64,000 nt of DNA, taken from positions 186,001 through 250,000 of the forward strand of contig NZ_RHQN01000005.1 in the NCBI RefSeq assembly GCF_003935425.1. The letters run 5' to 3'. The stretch's first letter is position 1. Each line of letters starts with the position of its first letter. Below the pieces are notes generated by a model. That model saw nothing but the letters and a program-made list of their open reading frames with translations. It made no database searches and was not told where the DNA came from. The stretch comes from Pseudomonas sp. v388 (GTDB lineage: Bacteria > Pseudomonadota > Gammaproteobacteria > Pseudomonadales > Pseudomonadaceae). Shown piece by piece: positions 27,022 to 36,653 of this stretch. Both the position numbers and the translations under genes were made by a program.

Positions 27022-28137
27022 ATGCTATCCAATAAAAGCCTCGTTCTTGCCCTTTGCCTCGCCGCTACCGGCTGCGCTCAGACACCCCAATCCGATGTAT
27101 CCGATACCGGAGGCCATTGGTGGCAGTTCGGTTCCGACAAGGCGGCCGATGATGCGGTCGCGAAAACACCGGTAGCCGATGCGCCCAAGGCGGCAGCTCC
27201 GGTCGCCAAGGCTGAGAAGCCCGCCGAACCTGGCCAGTCCGACAGCAGCGGCCCGTGGTACTGGCCATTCGCTTCGAACGACAGCGCGCCGGCCAAGCCC
27301 GATGCAGTAGCCGCCAAGGCCGCCGATAAGCCGGTGCCGCCATTGGTGGCCAAGTCTGAGGCCGATAGCAAATGGTGGTGGCCGTTCGGCAGTGACAAGA
27401 AGGACGAGCCCAAGGCCGTGCCGATGCCCGATCCGAAAATCACCCAGGCCTGGCTCGACGAATACGAACCGCGCCTGCGGGCCGCGATCAAGGACAGCCC
27501 GTTCGAGCTGGAACGCCGCGCTGACCTGCTGGCGATCACCGCGCCGGTCGACAGCTCGTTCAACCCGGACCGTCCGGCCATGCTGCTACCCGTCACCCTG
27601 GGGCCGATCACCCGCCTGGCCAAGCTGGTGGAAAGCGATCAGAAAACCGCCGTGCTGGTGCTGGGTCATGCCGATACCTCCGGTGCGGCCGATGCCAACC
27701 AGAAAATCAGTCAGCAACGCGCGCAGTCCATCGCGGCGATCTTCCGCCTCAGCGGCCTGGAGCGTAATCGCCTGAGCTTGCGCGGTATGGGTGCGGTGAT
27801 GCCGCGTGCCGCCAACGACAGTGCGCAGGGCCGTTCGCTGAACCGTCGCGTAGAAATCCTGATGACGCCGCAGGACACCATGGTTGCTCTGATGAGCCGC
27901 TACGCCTTGCCGCCGGCCCCGACATTGGTCGCCACTCAGGACGTCAAGCCTGTTGCGCCGGCAGTGGTACCGGCCAAGAAAGCCGCCCCGGCCAAGAAGG
28001 AAACGGCGAAGAAAGCGACGGCCAAGACCAGCACTGCCAAGAAAGCACCTGCCAAGGCCGCTGCCAAGAAGCCCGCCGCCGCAAAAGCTCCCGCCAAGAC
28101 GACTGCGAAAAAAACCAACGATCAAGCCAGCAACTGA
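27022..28137 (+). CDS. OmpA-family outer-membrane lipoprotein with H1-like tail
   Basis: A 371-residue protein. The signal peptide ends LAATGC (lipobox, Cys18). A 120-residue region carries three Trp-rich repeats ([27 protein letters not shown]) in Pro/Ala/Lys linkers. An OmpA C-terminal-like peptidoglycan domain follows (about 195-295, [20 protein letters not shown]). The last 55 residues are an extreme Lys/Ala/Pro tail (repeated AKK/PAKK) like histone H1 or AlgP. It likely links the outer membrane to the cell wall. The ATG at 27022 is chosen because it starts the lipoprotein signal. Confidence 0.85.
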   Translation: MLSNKSLVLALCLAATGCAQTPQSDVSDTGGHWWQFGSDKAADDAVAKTPVADAPKAAAPVAKAEKPAEPGQSDSSGPWYWPFASNDSAPAKPDAVAAKAADKPVPPLVAKSEADSKWWWPFGSDKKDEPKAVPMPDPKITQAWLDEYEPRLRAAIKDSPFELERRADLLAITAPVDSSFNPDRPAMLLPVTLGPITRLAKLVESDQKTAVLVLGHADTSGAADANQKISQQRAQSIAAIFRLSGLERNRLSLRGMGAVMPRAANDSAQGRSLNRRVEILMTPQDTMVALMSRYALPPAPTLVATQDVKPVAPAVVPAKKAAPAKKETAKKATAKTSTAKKAPAKAAAKKPAAAKAPAKTTAKKTNDQASN

Positions 28138-28153
28138 TCGGGTCGAGCGATAA

Positions 28154-28180
28154 CTGTGAGCAGGCTCTGCTTGCTCACAG
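28154..28180. other. Stem-loop between the OmpA-like gene and pdxH
   Basis: Perfect 9-base arms CTGTGAGCA and TGCTCACAG enclose a 9-base loop. No T tract follows, so it is not a typical intrinsic terminator. Confidence 0.5.
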
Positions 28181-28228
28181 CATCGTTGCGCAGAACAATG
28201 GCGTTTTCATCCTCGACGGAGAAACGCC

Positions 28229-28876
28229 ATGACTCATTCCCTGGCCGATATGCGCCGTGACTACACCCGCGACGGGTTGACCGAGGCGCAGGCGCCGGAT
28301 GAGCCGTTCGCGCTGTTTCACACCTGGTTCGACCAGGCGCGGCAGACCGAACAGGCGCCCGTGGAAGCCAATGCGATGACGCTGGCGACGGTCGACGAGC
28401 AAGGCCGCCCTCATTGCCGGATCCTGCTGCTCAAAGGTCTGGATGCCCAGGGCTTCACATTCTTCACCAACTACGACAGCGCCAAGGGCCAGCAACTCGC
28501 CGCCCGGCCGTTTGCCGCCATGACCTTCTTCTGGCCCACGCTTGAGCGTCAGGTGCGCATCGAAGGGCGGGTAGTAAAAGTCACTCCGGAAGAGTCCGAC
28601 GCCTACTTCCAGGTCAGGCCGCTGGGCAGCCGCCTCGGTGCCTGGGCTTCGCCGCAAAGTCGGGTGATTGCCAACCGCGCTGAACTCGAAGGTCTGATCA
28701 AACAGACCGAACAACGCTTTCTCGACACCCAGCCGCATTGTCCCGAACATTGGGGTGGCTACCGCTTGTTGCCCGAGCGCATCGAATTCTGGCAGGGCCG
28801 TTCCAGCCGTCTTCATGATCGTTTGAACTATCGTTCAGTCGACGGGCAGTGGACACGCGAGCGTCTGGCACCCTGA
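28229..28876 (+). CDS. pdxH: Pyridoxamine 5'-phosphate oxidase
   Basis: A 215-residue FMN-dependent dimeric enzyme that oxidises PNP/PMP to pyridoxal 5'-phosphate in the cytosol. Typical stretches are [48 protein letters not shown] and the C-terminal signature [14 protein letters not shown] ending RLAP. Length is normal. Confidence 0.97.
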   Translation: MTHSLADMRRDYTRDGLTEAQAPDEPFALFHTWFDQARQTEQAPVEANAMTLATVDEQGRPHCRILLLKGLDAQGFTFFTNYDSAKGQQLAARPFAAMTFFWPTLERQVRIEGRVVKVTPEESDAYFQVRPLGSRLGAWASPQSRVIANRAELEGLIKQTEQRFLDTQPHCPEHWGGYRLLPERIEFWQGRSSRLHDRLNYRSVDGQWTRERLAP

Positions 28877-29026
28877 TTGAATTATTGTCTGGCCGTATCG
28901 TCTTAAGCGTTACGTAGGCCGTCGCTGTATGACGCCTGAATGAACTCAACATGCAGGTGCAGGAGCCGTGACAGCATCAACGTCAGGCACGTCTAATGGC
29001 TACTGTTCCCTCTGGAGATATCCGCT

Positions 29027-29491
29027 ATGCGCAAGTCTGCTTTTCTGGTCGCTTCGTTCACTGCCATGGCGTTGACGCTCGGCGGCTGTACTTCGAATCT
29101 CACAGGCGACTCTTATTCCCGCGATGAAGCCCGGACCGTGCAGACCGTGCGCCTGGGTACCGTCGAATCCCTGCGTCCGGTGAAGATCGAGGGCACCAAG
29201 ACCCCCATCGGTGCAGGTGCCGGTGCGGTCGTCGGTGGCGTGGGCGGCAGCGCCATCGGCGGTGGTCGTGGTAGCGTCGTCGCAGCGGTGATCGGCGCGG
29301 TGGCCGGTGGCTTGCTGGGGTCGGCAACCGAAGAAGGTTTCACCCGCACGCAAGGTGTCGAGATCACCGTTCGCGAAGATGACGGCAGCATGCGTGCCTA
29401 CGTGCAGCAGGTTCAGGAAAACGAGATTTTCCGGGTTGGCGAGCGCGTGCGGATCATGACCGTCAACGGCACGAGCCGCGTGACTCACTGA
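29027..29491 (+). CDS. Glycine-zipper outer-membrane lipoprotein (SlyB/Pcp-like)
   Basis: A 154-residue lipoprotein. The signal ends in TLGGC (Cys21 of MRKSAFLVASFTAMALTLGGC). The mature part has a glycine-zipper segment with alternating small residues (GAGAGAVVGGVGGSAIGGG, AAVIGAVAGGLLGS). The C-terminus is a beta-strand-rich SlyB-type domain (ITVREDDGSMRAYVQQV). Found in the outer membrane, where it stabilises the envelope. A terminator follows. Confidence 0.85.
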   Translation: MRKSAFLVASFTAMALTLGGCTSNLTGDSYSRDEARTVQTVRLGTVESLRPVKIEGTKTPIGAGAGAVVGGVGGSAIGGGRGSVVAAVIGAVAGGLLGSATEEGFTRTQGVEITVREDDGSMRAYVQQVQENEIFRVGERVRIMTVNGTSRVTH

Positions 29492-29517
29492 TCGCCATGA
29501 TGGCGGTGACATGAGAC

Positions 29518-29549
29518 GAAAAACCCCGGGTTCGACACTCGGGGTTTTT
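29518..29549. terminator. Bidirectional terminator between the SlyB-like gene and nhaA
   Basis: CCCCG (29524-29528) pairs with CGGGG (29540-29544), with A's before and T's after, so both convergent genes can use it. Confidence 0.8.
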
Positions 29550-29562
29550 CATGGGCGGCCGA

Positions 29563-30744
29563 TCAGGTTCTGGGGCCGGTTGAGTCACGGCAGGTTGATC
29601 GCATGATTGCATAGCCGATCAGCGCGGAGAGGATGGAGCCGGTGAGGATCCCCATTCGATCTGCCCCTGCATACTGGCTGGTGCCAGGTTCGAAGGCCAG
29701 GGAACCGACGAACAGGCTCATGGTGAAACCGATGCCGCAGAGCACTGAAACTCCCAGCACCTGGCCCCAGTTCGCTTCATGTGGCAGCGCTGCCAGTCGT
29801 GCCTTGACTGCCAGCCAGGTCAGGCCGAAAACCCCCAGCGTTTTGCCAAGCAGCAGACCTGCCGCTATGCCCAGCGGCACCGGCGCGATGAAGCTTTCCA
29901 GTGTCAGGCCGGCCAGGGAGACTCCGGCATTGGCGAACGCGAACAGTGGCAGGATGGCGTAGGCCACCACGGGATGCAGCACATGCTCCAGGGTCAGCAG
30001 CGCAGAGTGCGGAGTGCCCCGCACCCGATGCGGGATGCAGAACGCCAGGACTACTCCCGCCAGCGTCGCATGGATACCGCTTTTCAGAACGCAGATCCAC
30101 AGCACTACACCCACCAGCAAATAAGCGGCCACCCGCGTTACGCCGGCCCGGTTCATTCCGATCAGGATAGCGACGGCCACACCGGCCAGGATCAACGACA
30201 GCACCGACAGCTCGCGGGTGTACACCAGGGCGATGACGATGATCGCGCCCAGGTCATCGATGATTGCCAGGGTCATGAGGAACAGCTTGAGCGACACCGG
30301 CACCCGCTTGCCCAGCAGCGCCAGGATGCCCAGCGCGAAGGCGATGTCGGTTGCCATGGGGATCGCCCAGCCGTCGAGAGCAGCGGGACTGCCCTGGTTT
30401 AGCGCGATGTAAATCAATGCCGGAACGACCATGCCGCCAATGGCGGCTGCACCCGGCAGGATCACCCTGGACGGACTGGACAGGTGGCCTTCCAGCACCT
30501 CGCGTTTGACCTCCAGGCCGATCACCAGGAAGAACAGCACCATCAGGCCATCGTTGATCCATAAAAGCAGGGGTTTGGCGATTTTCAGTGCGCCTAGCTG
30601 GGCGATGATAGGTATGTCGAGGAAGGCGCTGTAGAGCCATGACAGGGGTGAATTGTTGATGATGAGTGCCAGGACGGCCGCAGCGATCAGCAACAGGCCT
30701 CCAGCTGCCTCAAGCTGGAAAAAACGGGTAATGGTGTTTCTCAT
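29563..30744 (-). CDS. nhaA: Na+/H+ antiporter NhaA
   Basis: A 393-residue inner-membrane antiporter with about 12 helices that exports sodium in exchange for protons. The transport aspartates are at the canonical positions: Asp133 (ATDIAF) and the Asp163-Asp164 pair (IIDDLGAI), as in E. coli. No gaps or frameshifts. Confidence 0.96.
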   Translation of the reverse strand: MRNTITRFFQLEAAGGLLLIAAAVLALIINNSPLSWLYSAFLDIPIIAQLGALKIAKPLLLWINDGLMVLFFLVIGLEVKREVLEGHLSSPSRVILPGAAAIGGMVVPALIYIALNQGSPAALDGWAIPMATDIAFALGILALLGKRVPVSLKLFLMTLAIIDDLGAIIVIALVYTRELSVLSLILAGVAVAILIGMNRAGVTRVAAYLLVGVVLWICVLKSGIHATLAGVVLAFCIPHRVRGTPHSALLTLEHVLHPVVAYAILPLFAFANAGVSLAGLTLESFIAPVPLGIAAGLLLGKTLGVFGLTWLAVKARLAALPHEANWGQVLGVSVLCGIGFTMSLFVGSLAFEPGTSQYAGADRMGILTGSILSALIGYAIMRSTCRDSTGPRT

Positions 30745-30900
30745 GGGGAGGGACTGCTCTCGGTGCTTTGGTCAGCGAGAGGCCGCCTGGACAGCCCTCG
30801 CAGAGTGGCGAAGGGCTGGATTTTAACAATCGAGAAACCGGGGACGGGTCGGAGGTGCCTGATGCTGCTGTAGGAATGGTCCTATTGTCACAGATCCCTG

Positions 30901-30991
30901 CAGGAGCCAGCGAGCTGGCGAAGAGGCCGGTCCAGCCGCAGTACTTTCAGCGTCTGGCGCAACGTCTTCGCGACCAAGGTCGCTCCTACAG
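30901..30991. repeat. REP doublet (REPIN) between nhaA and the FAD gene
   Basis: CAGGAGCCAGCGAGCTGGCG at the left and an inverted CTTCGCGACCAAGGTCGCTC at the right flank about 50 bases. It lies in a 259-base intergenic gap. Confidence 0.7.
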
Positions 30992-31003
30992 TGTTTGCGC
31001 GGG

Positions 31004-32611
31004 TCAGATCCCCAGCATGTCCCGCGCCAGCGCTTCGGCAATGCGAATGCCGTCCACGCCTGCCGAGAGAATGCCACCGGCGTATCCGGCACCTTCACCG
31101 GCCGGATACAGGCCTTTGGTGTTGAGGCTCTGCATGTCGGCGCCACGGGTGATGCGCAGCGGTGCCGAGGTGCGGGTTTCGATGCCGGTCAGCACGGCGT
31201 CGTGCAGCGAAAAGCCTTTGATCTGCTTGTCGAACGCCGGCAGCGCTTCGCGGATCGCCTCGATGGCGTAGGCGGGCAGGGCGTCGGCCAGGTCGACCAG
31301 TTTCACGCCGGGTTTGTACGAAGGCTCGACGCTGCCGATAGCCGTCGATACCTTGCCGGCGATGAAGTCGCCGACCAGTTGCGCTGGGGCCTCATAGGTG
31401 CCGCCGCCCATCACGAAAGCGTGGGATTCCAGGCGCTCCTGCAGTTCGATCCCGGCCAACGGGCTGCCCGGATAATCCTGCTCCGGCGTGATGCCGACCA
31501 CGATTCCCGAGTTGGCATTGCGCTCGTTGCGCGAATACTGGCTCATGCCGTTGGTGACGACGCGATTGGGTTCGGAAGTCGCCGCCACCACGGTGCCGCC
31601 CGGGCACATGCAGAAGCTGTAGACCGAACGGCCGTTGCTGGCATGGTGCACCAGCTTGTAGTCAGCGGCGCCCAGTTTCGGGTGACCGGCGTACTTGCCC
31701 AGGCGGGCGCGGTCGATCAGCGATTGCGGATGCTCGATACGGAAACCCACTGAGAACGGCTTGGCTTCCATGAATACGCCGCGGCCGTGCAGCATGCGGA
31801 ACGTGTCCCGGGCGCTGTGCCCCAGGGCCATGATCACGTGGCGCGACTCGATTTGCTCGCCGCCGTCCAGCTCCACACCACGCAGCTGGCCGTCTTCGAT
31901 CAGCACGTCGGTAACGCGCTGTTCGAAACGCACTTCGCCACCCAGCGCCTTGATCTGCTCGCGCATGTTCTCCACCACGCCGGTCAGGCGGAAGGTGCCG
32001 ATGTGCGGTTTGCTGACGTAAAGGATTTCTTCCGGCGCACCGGCCTTGACGAACTCGTGCAGCACCTTGCGGCCGTGGAACTGCGGGTCTTTGATCTGGC
32101 TGTAGAGCTTGCCGTCGGAGAAGGTCCCGGCGCCGCCCTCACCGAACTGCACGTTGGACTCGGGGTTGAGCACGTTCTTGCGCCACAGGCCCCAGGTGTC
32201 CTTGGTGCGTTGGCGCACTTCCTTGCCGCGTTCGAGGATGATCGGCTTGAAACCCATCTGCGCCAGCAGCAGCCCGGCAAAGATGCCGCATGGGCCGAAA
32301 CCGACCACCAGCGGGCGCTCGCTCAGACCTTCAGGTGCATGGCCGACCACCTTGTAGCTGACATCCGGCGCCGTGCCGATATGGCGGTCGTCGGCGAACT
32401 TGCGCAACAGGGTCGCTTCATCGCGGACCTGGAAGTCGATGGTGTAGATGAAGCACAGCTCGGATGACTTCTTGCGCGCGTCGTAGCTGCGCTTGAACAG
32501 GGTGAAGTCCAGCAGGTCGCTGCTGTCGATGCCCAGGCGCTGCAACAAGGCGGCGCGCAAGTCTTCTTCCGGGTGATCGATCGGCAGCTTGAGTTCGGTG
32601 ATTCGTAACAT
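31004..32611 (-). CDS. FAD-dependent oxidoreductase (COG2509-like)
   Basis: A 535-residue flavoprotein. The N-terminal extension (1-95) precedes the dinucleotide-binding VVGFGPCGIFAGLLLAQMGFKPIILERG and an FAD C-terminal half. FGEGGAGTFSDGKLYSQIKD and ALGHSARDTFRMLHGRG are the family stretches. It resembles uncharacterised FAD-dependent dehydrogenases (COG2509) with no assigned substrate. Single gene. Confidence 0.85.
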   Translation of the reverse strand: MLRITELKLPIDHPEEDLRAALLQRLGIDSSDLLDFTLFKRSYDARKKSSELCFIYTIDFQVRDEATLLRKFADDRHIGTAPDVSYKVVGHAPEGLSERPLVVGFGPCGIFAGLLLAQMGFKPIILERGKEVRQRTKDTWGLWRKNVLNPESNVQFGEGGAGTFSDGKLYSQIKDPQFHGRKVLHEFVKAGAPEEILYVSKPHIGTFRLTGVVENMREQIKALGGEVRFEQRVTDVLIEDGQLRGVELDGGEQIESRHVIMALGHSARDTFRMLHGRGVFMEAKPFSVGFRIEHPQSLIDRARLGKYAGHPKLGAADYKLVHHASNGRSVYSFCMCPGGTVVAATSEPNRVVTNGMSQYSRNERNANSGIVVGITPEQDYPGSPLAGIELQERLESHAFVMGGGTYEAPAQLVGDFIAGKVSTAIGSVEPSYKPGVKLVDLADALPAYAIEAIREALPAFDKQIKGFSLHDAVLTGIETRTSAPLRITRGADMQSLNTKGLYPAGEGAGYAGGILSAGVDGIRIAEALARDMLGI

Positions 32612-32752
32612 TGAGGGGTCCAGTTTCCGGGCCGCAGGTTCAGCCCGACAGCACTACAAGAACCGGCGATTATAAGCGCTGAACCCCTCTGGCGGCGAGG
32701 CCGGGTGCGCAGTGGTGCCCGGTGGTCGACAGGACAGTGCTGCGCCTGTGCT

Positions 32753-33433
32753 TCAATCGTCGCGCGAACCGCCGTAATAGCCGCAGCCGCGCTGGGTCTG
32801 GCCGTTGATGCGCAGCTCGGCGCTCAGGTGCTGCACCGAGCCGTTGACACTATCGACGCAGCGCTGCGGTGCGACCCACAGCTCGATTCGCTGATTGTTG
32901 GCCTCGGTGCTGATGCTGAAACGGCCGTCGGGCATCTGCTCTTCGACATAGGGCAGCGCCAGCGGCGGCTGGCCGTCGCGCTCCACGACCATGCCCTTGC
33001 CGCTGACGTTGACGTTCCATGCCGGGCCGTTGCCGTTGGCGTGAAGCGTCAGACGTTTGAAGTTCATATCGCCGCAGGCATTGGCCGGACGCTCTACACG
33101 GTACAGCTGATGCAGATCCAGCTGACCATCGCTATTGGCGGCCTTGCTGGCGGCGAAGGTGCCGCGCAGGTCGGCGAAGACCTTGCCGTCCGCGCCTGCC
33201 AGGCTGGTGGCTTCCTGCAGAATGCCGGTGTTGTCGCGGTCCTTGACCACATAGCGACGCTGCTCGTTGCACGGCTGGAACAGCAACTGGCCGCCGGCGC
33301 CGGTGAGGTCGCCCTGCATGCGGAGCATGCCCACCGTGGACACCTTGGGTGTTTCAGGGGACGAGGCGAGCATCCCGCAACCGGCAAACAGGGGCAGAAC
33401 GGCGAATACGAGGGCGCAACGAGCAGCGGACAT
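32753..33433 (-). CDS. COG3650-like lipoprotein
   Basis: A 226-residue envelope protein with a lipoprotein signal (MSAARCALVFAVLPLFAGC, Cys19). The C-terminal part (ISTEANNQRIELWVAPQRC, LNGQTQRGCGYYGG) has conserved Cys that probably form a disulfide; this matches what I know of COG3650 proteins. The ATG at 33433 puts the lipobox in place. Function unknown. Confidence 0.7.
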   Translation of the reverse strand: MSAARCALVFAVLPLFAGCGMLASSPETPKVSTVGMLRMQGDLTGAGGQLLFQPCNEQRRYVVKDRDNTGILQEATSLAGADGKVFADLRGTFAASKAANSDGQLDLHQLYRVERPANACGDMNFKRLTLHANGNGPAWNVNVSGKGMVVERDGQPPLALPYVEEQMPDGRFSISTEANNQRIELWVAPQRCVDSVNGSVQHLSAELRINGQTQRGCGYYGGSRDD

Positions 33434-33482
33434 GAGCGGGTCTCCAGACAAGTGCCGCCACGTTACGCAGACTGCCGCTGCA

Positions 33483-34082
33483 TCACAAGACCCGATAGGT
33501 CCGACCGGTGTGTAATCCCTCGACGCTGCGGGCATAGGCCAGGGCGACATCCGCTGCCGGAACCGGTTTTGAGCCGCGGAAGTACGGCGCGTATTTGTCC
33601 ATGGCCTCGACCAGCACGTTGGCGCTGACCGAGTTGACGCGCATGCCGCGTGGCAGCTCGATGGCAGCGGCCCGTACGAAGGCGTCGATGGCGCCGTTCA
33701 CCAGGCTCGCGGATACGCCAGACAATATCGGTTCTTCGCTGAGGATTCCCGAGGTGAGGGTAAAGGATGCGCCGTCGTTGGCGTACTGCTGCCCGATCAG
33801 CAACAGATTGACCTGGCCCATGAGCTTGTCCTGCAGGCCAAGGCTCAGGTCGCTTTCGCTCATCTTGGCCAGCGGGACGAAATTCACATTACCGGCCGCG
33901 CACACCAGAGCGTCGAAGCTTCCTACACGCTCGAACAGGGCGCGAATAGAAGCGCTGTCGCTGATATCGACATGCTCATCGCCGCTGTGACGGCCGATGC
34001 GCACGATGTCATGGCGGGTTTCAAGCTCGCGGGCCACGGCCGAACCTACGGTTCCGCTGGCGCCGATCAACAGGATTTTCAT
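33483..34082 (-). CDS. Short-chain dehydrogenase/reductase family protein
   Basis: A 199-residue Rossmann-fold protein with the N-terminal GASGTVGSAVA (GxxGxxG). A clear YxxxK catalytic pair is not visible in the usual place; the equivalent stretch reads SASLVNGAIDAF, so it may be a divergent or non-catalytic member. Divergent from a LysR gene 105 bases away, a typical regulated pair. Confidence 0.75.
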   Translation of the reverse strand: MKILLIGASGTVGSAVARELETRHDIVRIGRHSGDEHVDISDSASIRALFERVGSFDALVCAAGNVNFVPLAKMSESDLSLGLQDKLMGQVNLLLIGQQYANDGASFTLTSGILSEEPILSGVSASLVNGAIDAFVRAAAIELPRGMRVNSVSANVLVEAMDKYAPYFRGSKPVPAADVALAYARSVEGLHTGRTYRVL

Positions 34083-34187
34083 GGTGTCGCTCCAGAGTGG
34101 GCAAGTTGAGTGCTCAGTCTAGTAAGCTGGATAAGGCGCATAAATCATGTAATGGGAAACCTTTGGTTCTCTAAAGGAAACAATCGA

Positions 34188-35087
34188 GTGAGTGACATCG
34201 AAGATCTCGCGGCCTTTGCGGTGCTGATCGAGGCGGGGAGTTTTACCGCTGCGGCGGTGCTATTGGGTTGCAGCAAGGGGCGGCTGTCCAAGCGGATTTC
34301 CCAGTTGGAAAAAAGCTATTCAGTGCAGCTGCTGCATCGCACGACTCGCCGCTTGAGCCTGACCTCGGCCGGCATGGCGCTGCTGCCTCAAGCCCGGCAG
34401 TTGCTGGAACATGCTCAGCGCGCCCGCAATATCGCAGCGTCGATGCGCGATGAGATGGTGGGGGAAATACGTATCACGGTGCCGGTTTCTCTGGGCGAAA
34501 CCTTTTGTGAGGGGCTGCTGACGGGGTTTGCCGCGCGCTATCCGCACGTGCGTATCGAACTGGATCTGCAAAACGCCATGCGCGACCTGCGCCGCGAAGG
34601 CTTCGATCTGGCCATTCGCGGTCGAGTGGACAGTGATGAACGGTTGGTCGCCAGGCCGCTGTTGGTGATGCAGGAGTTGACCTGTGCGAGTCCTGCCTAT
34701 CTGGATCGCCTCGGTGTGCCCGGCAACCCCGAGCAGTTGGCAGGGCATCGCTGCCTGCTCAATAGCCATTCCGGTGAGCGTCGCCAGTGGCTTTATCATC
34801 GCGGCCATGAACTGACCCGCGTCGAAGTGGATGGCCCGTTCGCCAGCAATCATTACAGCCTGCTGAAGAAGGCCGCATTGGCCGCAGCCGGTATTGCTCG
34901 CCTGCCGTCGTACATGGTTCACGACGAGATAGGCGACGGGCGTCTGCGCTGGCTGTTTCAGGATTACCGGACCAGCACCTCGCCGCTATTGCTGGTGCAT
35001 CCCTACGAAAGCGAAGTGCCCAAGCGCGTGCAGGTGCTGGCGGATTATTTGCTGGAGTGGTTCCGGCGAACCACATCGACACCGTAG
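34188..35087 (+). CDS. LysR-family transcriptional regulator
   Basis: A 299-residue LysR protein: N-terminal winged helix (DLAAFAVLIEAGSFTAAAVLLGCSKGRLSKRISQLE, about 5-40) and a substrate-binding domain. GTG at 34188 is chosen, with AAAGGA ahead of it, because it lies where family starts fall; in-frame upstream codons also exist. It probably controls the divergent SDR gene. The stop codon abuts a REP element. Confidence 0.85.
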   Translation: MSDIEDLAAFAVLIEAGSFTAAAVLLGCSKGRLSKRISQLEKSYSVQLLHRTTRRLSLTSAGMALLPQARQLLEHAQRARNIAASMRDEMVGEIRITVPVSLGETFCEGLLTGFAARYPHVRIELDLQNAMRDLRREGFDLAIRGRVDSDERLVARPLLVMQELTCASPAYLDRLGVPGNPEQLAGHRCLLNSHSGERRQWLYHRGHELTRVEVDGPFASNHYSLLKKAALAAAGIARLPSYMVHDEIGDGRLRWLFQDYRTSTSPLLLVHPYESEVPKRVQVLADYLLEWFRRTTSTP

Positions 35088-35174
35088 CAGCGAGCTTGCT
35101 CGCGAAGACGGCGTCCCGGGCGCAGCAGGTGCGTAGCCTCGGTACCGCCATCGCCAGCGAGCTGGCTTCTACAA
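35083..35174. repeat. REP doublet (REPIN) abutting the LysR stop
   Basis: GTAGCAGCGAGCTTGCTCGC at the left (overlapping the LysR stop) faces ATCGCCAGCGAGCTGGCTTC at the right in inverted orientation. It fills the whole 96-base gap to livF. Confidence 0.7.
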
Positions 35175-35183
35175 GGGTCTGCC

Positions 35184-35885
35184 TCAACCGCCCAGGTATG
35201 CATCCCGCACTTTCGGGTCGACCAGCAGTTCTTCACCGGTACCTTGCATCACCACCCGGCCGTTTTCCAGGACGTAGGCGCGGTCGGCGATTTTCAGGGC
35301 CTGGTTGGCGTTCTGCTCCACCAGAAACACGGTCACGCCGTCACGCCGCAGTTGTTCGACGATCTCGAAAATCTGCTGGATGATGATCGGCGCCAGACCC
35401 AGTGAAGGCTCGTCCAGCAACAACAGCTTGGGCTTGCTCATCAGCGCCCGGCCGATGGCGAGCATCTGCTGTTCGCCGCCGGACATGGTGCCGCCGCGCT
35501 GGGTGAAGCGTTCCTTGAGGCGCGGGAACAGCTGCAGAACCTTGTCCATCTGCTCCTGGTAGTCGGCCTTCTCGGTAAAGAACCCGCCCATGGCCAGGTT
35601 TTCCTCGACGGTGAGCCGCGCAAACACTCGGCGGCCTTCCGGCACCACCGCGATGCTCTTGCGCATGATCACCGAGGACTCCAGCCCGACCAGTTCCTCG
35701 CCCATGTAGCGGATGCTGCCGCTGTGGGCGCGGGGCGATCCGCACAAGGTCATGAGCAGCGTCGATTTACCCGCGCCGTTGGCGCCGATCAAGGTCACGA
35801 TCTCGCCCTGGCGTACATCGACATTGACGCCGTGCAGCGCCTGGATCTTGCCGTAGAAGGTGGAAACGTTTTCGAACTGCAGCAT
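35184..35885 (-). CDS. livF: Branched-chain amino acid ABC ATPase LivF/BraG
   Basis: A 233-residue ABC ATPase of the LIV family. Walker A GANGAGKST, signature TMSGGEQQMLAIGRAL, Walker B LLLLDEPSLGLAP. It is the last gene of the operon and starts directly at the livG stop codon. In P. aeruginosa the genes are named braCDEFG (this would be braG). Confidence 0.95.
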   Translation of the reverse strand: MLQFENVSTFYGKIQALHGVNVDVRQGEIVTLIGANGAGKSTLLMTLCGSPRAHSGSIRYMGEELVGLESSVIMRKSIAVVPEGRRVFARLTVEENLAMGGFFTEKADYQEQMDKVLQLFPRLKERFTQRGGTMSGGEQQMLAIGRALMSKPKLLLLDEPSLGLAPIIIQQIFEIVEQLRRDGVTVFLVEQNANQALKIADRAYVLENGRVVMQGTGEELLVDPKVRDAYLGG

Positions 35886-36653
35886 TTACGCTTCCCCCAA
35901 ATAGGCTTTGATGACTTCCGGATTGTCACGGATCTGTTCCGGCGTACCGTCGGCCAGCGGCGTGCCCTGGTTGATCACCACGATGTGGTCGGAAATGCTC
36001 ATCACCAGTTTCATGTCGTGCTCGATCAGCAGCACCGTGGCGTTGTGCTCGTTGCGCAGTACGCCGATCAGCGCCTTGAGGTCGTCGGTTTCCCGCGGGT
36101 TGAGGCCCGCAGCTGGCTCGTCGAGCATGAGAATCCGCGGGCGGGTCATCATGCAGCGAGCGATTTCCAGGCGGCGTTGCTGACCGTAGGCCAGCGTGCC
36201 GGCCGGGCGGTTGGCAAATTCCGTGAGGTTGACCGCGTCCAGCCAATACGCGGCGTATTCCATGGCTTCACGTTCGCTGCGACGGAACGCAGGGGTTTTG
36301 AACAGGCCGGCCAGGAAGTTGGTGTTCAGGTGGCGATGCTGGGCGACCAGCAAGTTCTCGACCGCCGTCATTTCCTTGAACAGACGCACGTTCTGAAACG
36401 TGCGCACCACACCCTTGCGGGCGATCTGGTGTCCGGCCAGGCCCTGGATTTCCTCACCGTCCAGCAGGATGGTGCCGCCGGTCGGTTTGTAGAAGCCGGT
36501 CAGGCAGTTGAAAACCGTGGTCTTGCCGGCGCCGTTCGGGCCGATCATCGACACGACCTGTTTTTCATGGACGGTCAGTGCCACGCCGTTGACGGCCAGC
36601 AGGCCGCCAAAGCGCATGCTCAAGCCGGAGGCTTGCAGAAGAGGGCGGCTCAT
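35886..36653 (-). CDS. livG: Branched-chain amino acid ABC ATPase LivG/BraF
   Basis: A 255-residue ABC ATPase. Walker [10 protein letters not shown], the family DEPAAGLNP Walker B, and the LIV-type signature region ([15 protein letters not shown]). It overlaps the livM gene by four bases and abuts livF, so it is co-translated. Confidence 0.95.
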   Translation of the reverse strand: MSRPLLQASGLSMRFGGLLAVNGVALTVHEKQVVSMIGPNGAGKTTVFNCLTGFYKPTGGTILLDGEEIQGLAGHQIARKGVVRTFQNVRLFKEMTAVENLLVAQHRHLNTNFLAGLFKTPAFRRSEREAMEYAAYWLDAVNLTEFANRPAGTLAYGQQRRLEIARCMMTRPRILMLDEPAAGLNPRETDDLKALIGVLRNEHNATVLLIEHDMKLVMSISDHIVVINQGTPLADGTPEQIRDNPEVIKAYLGEA

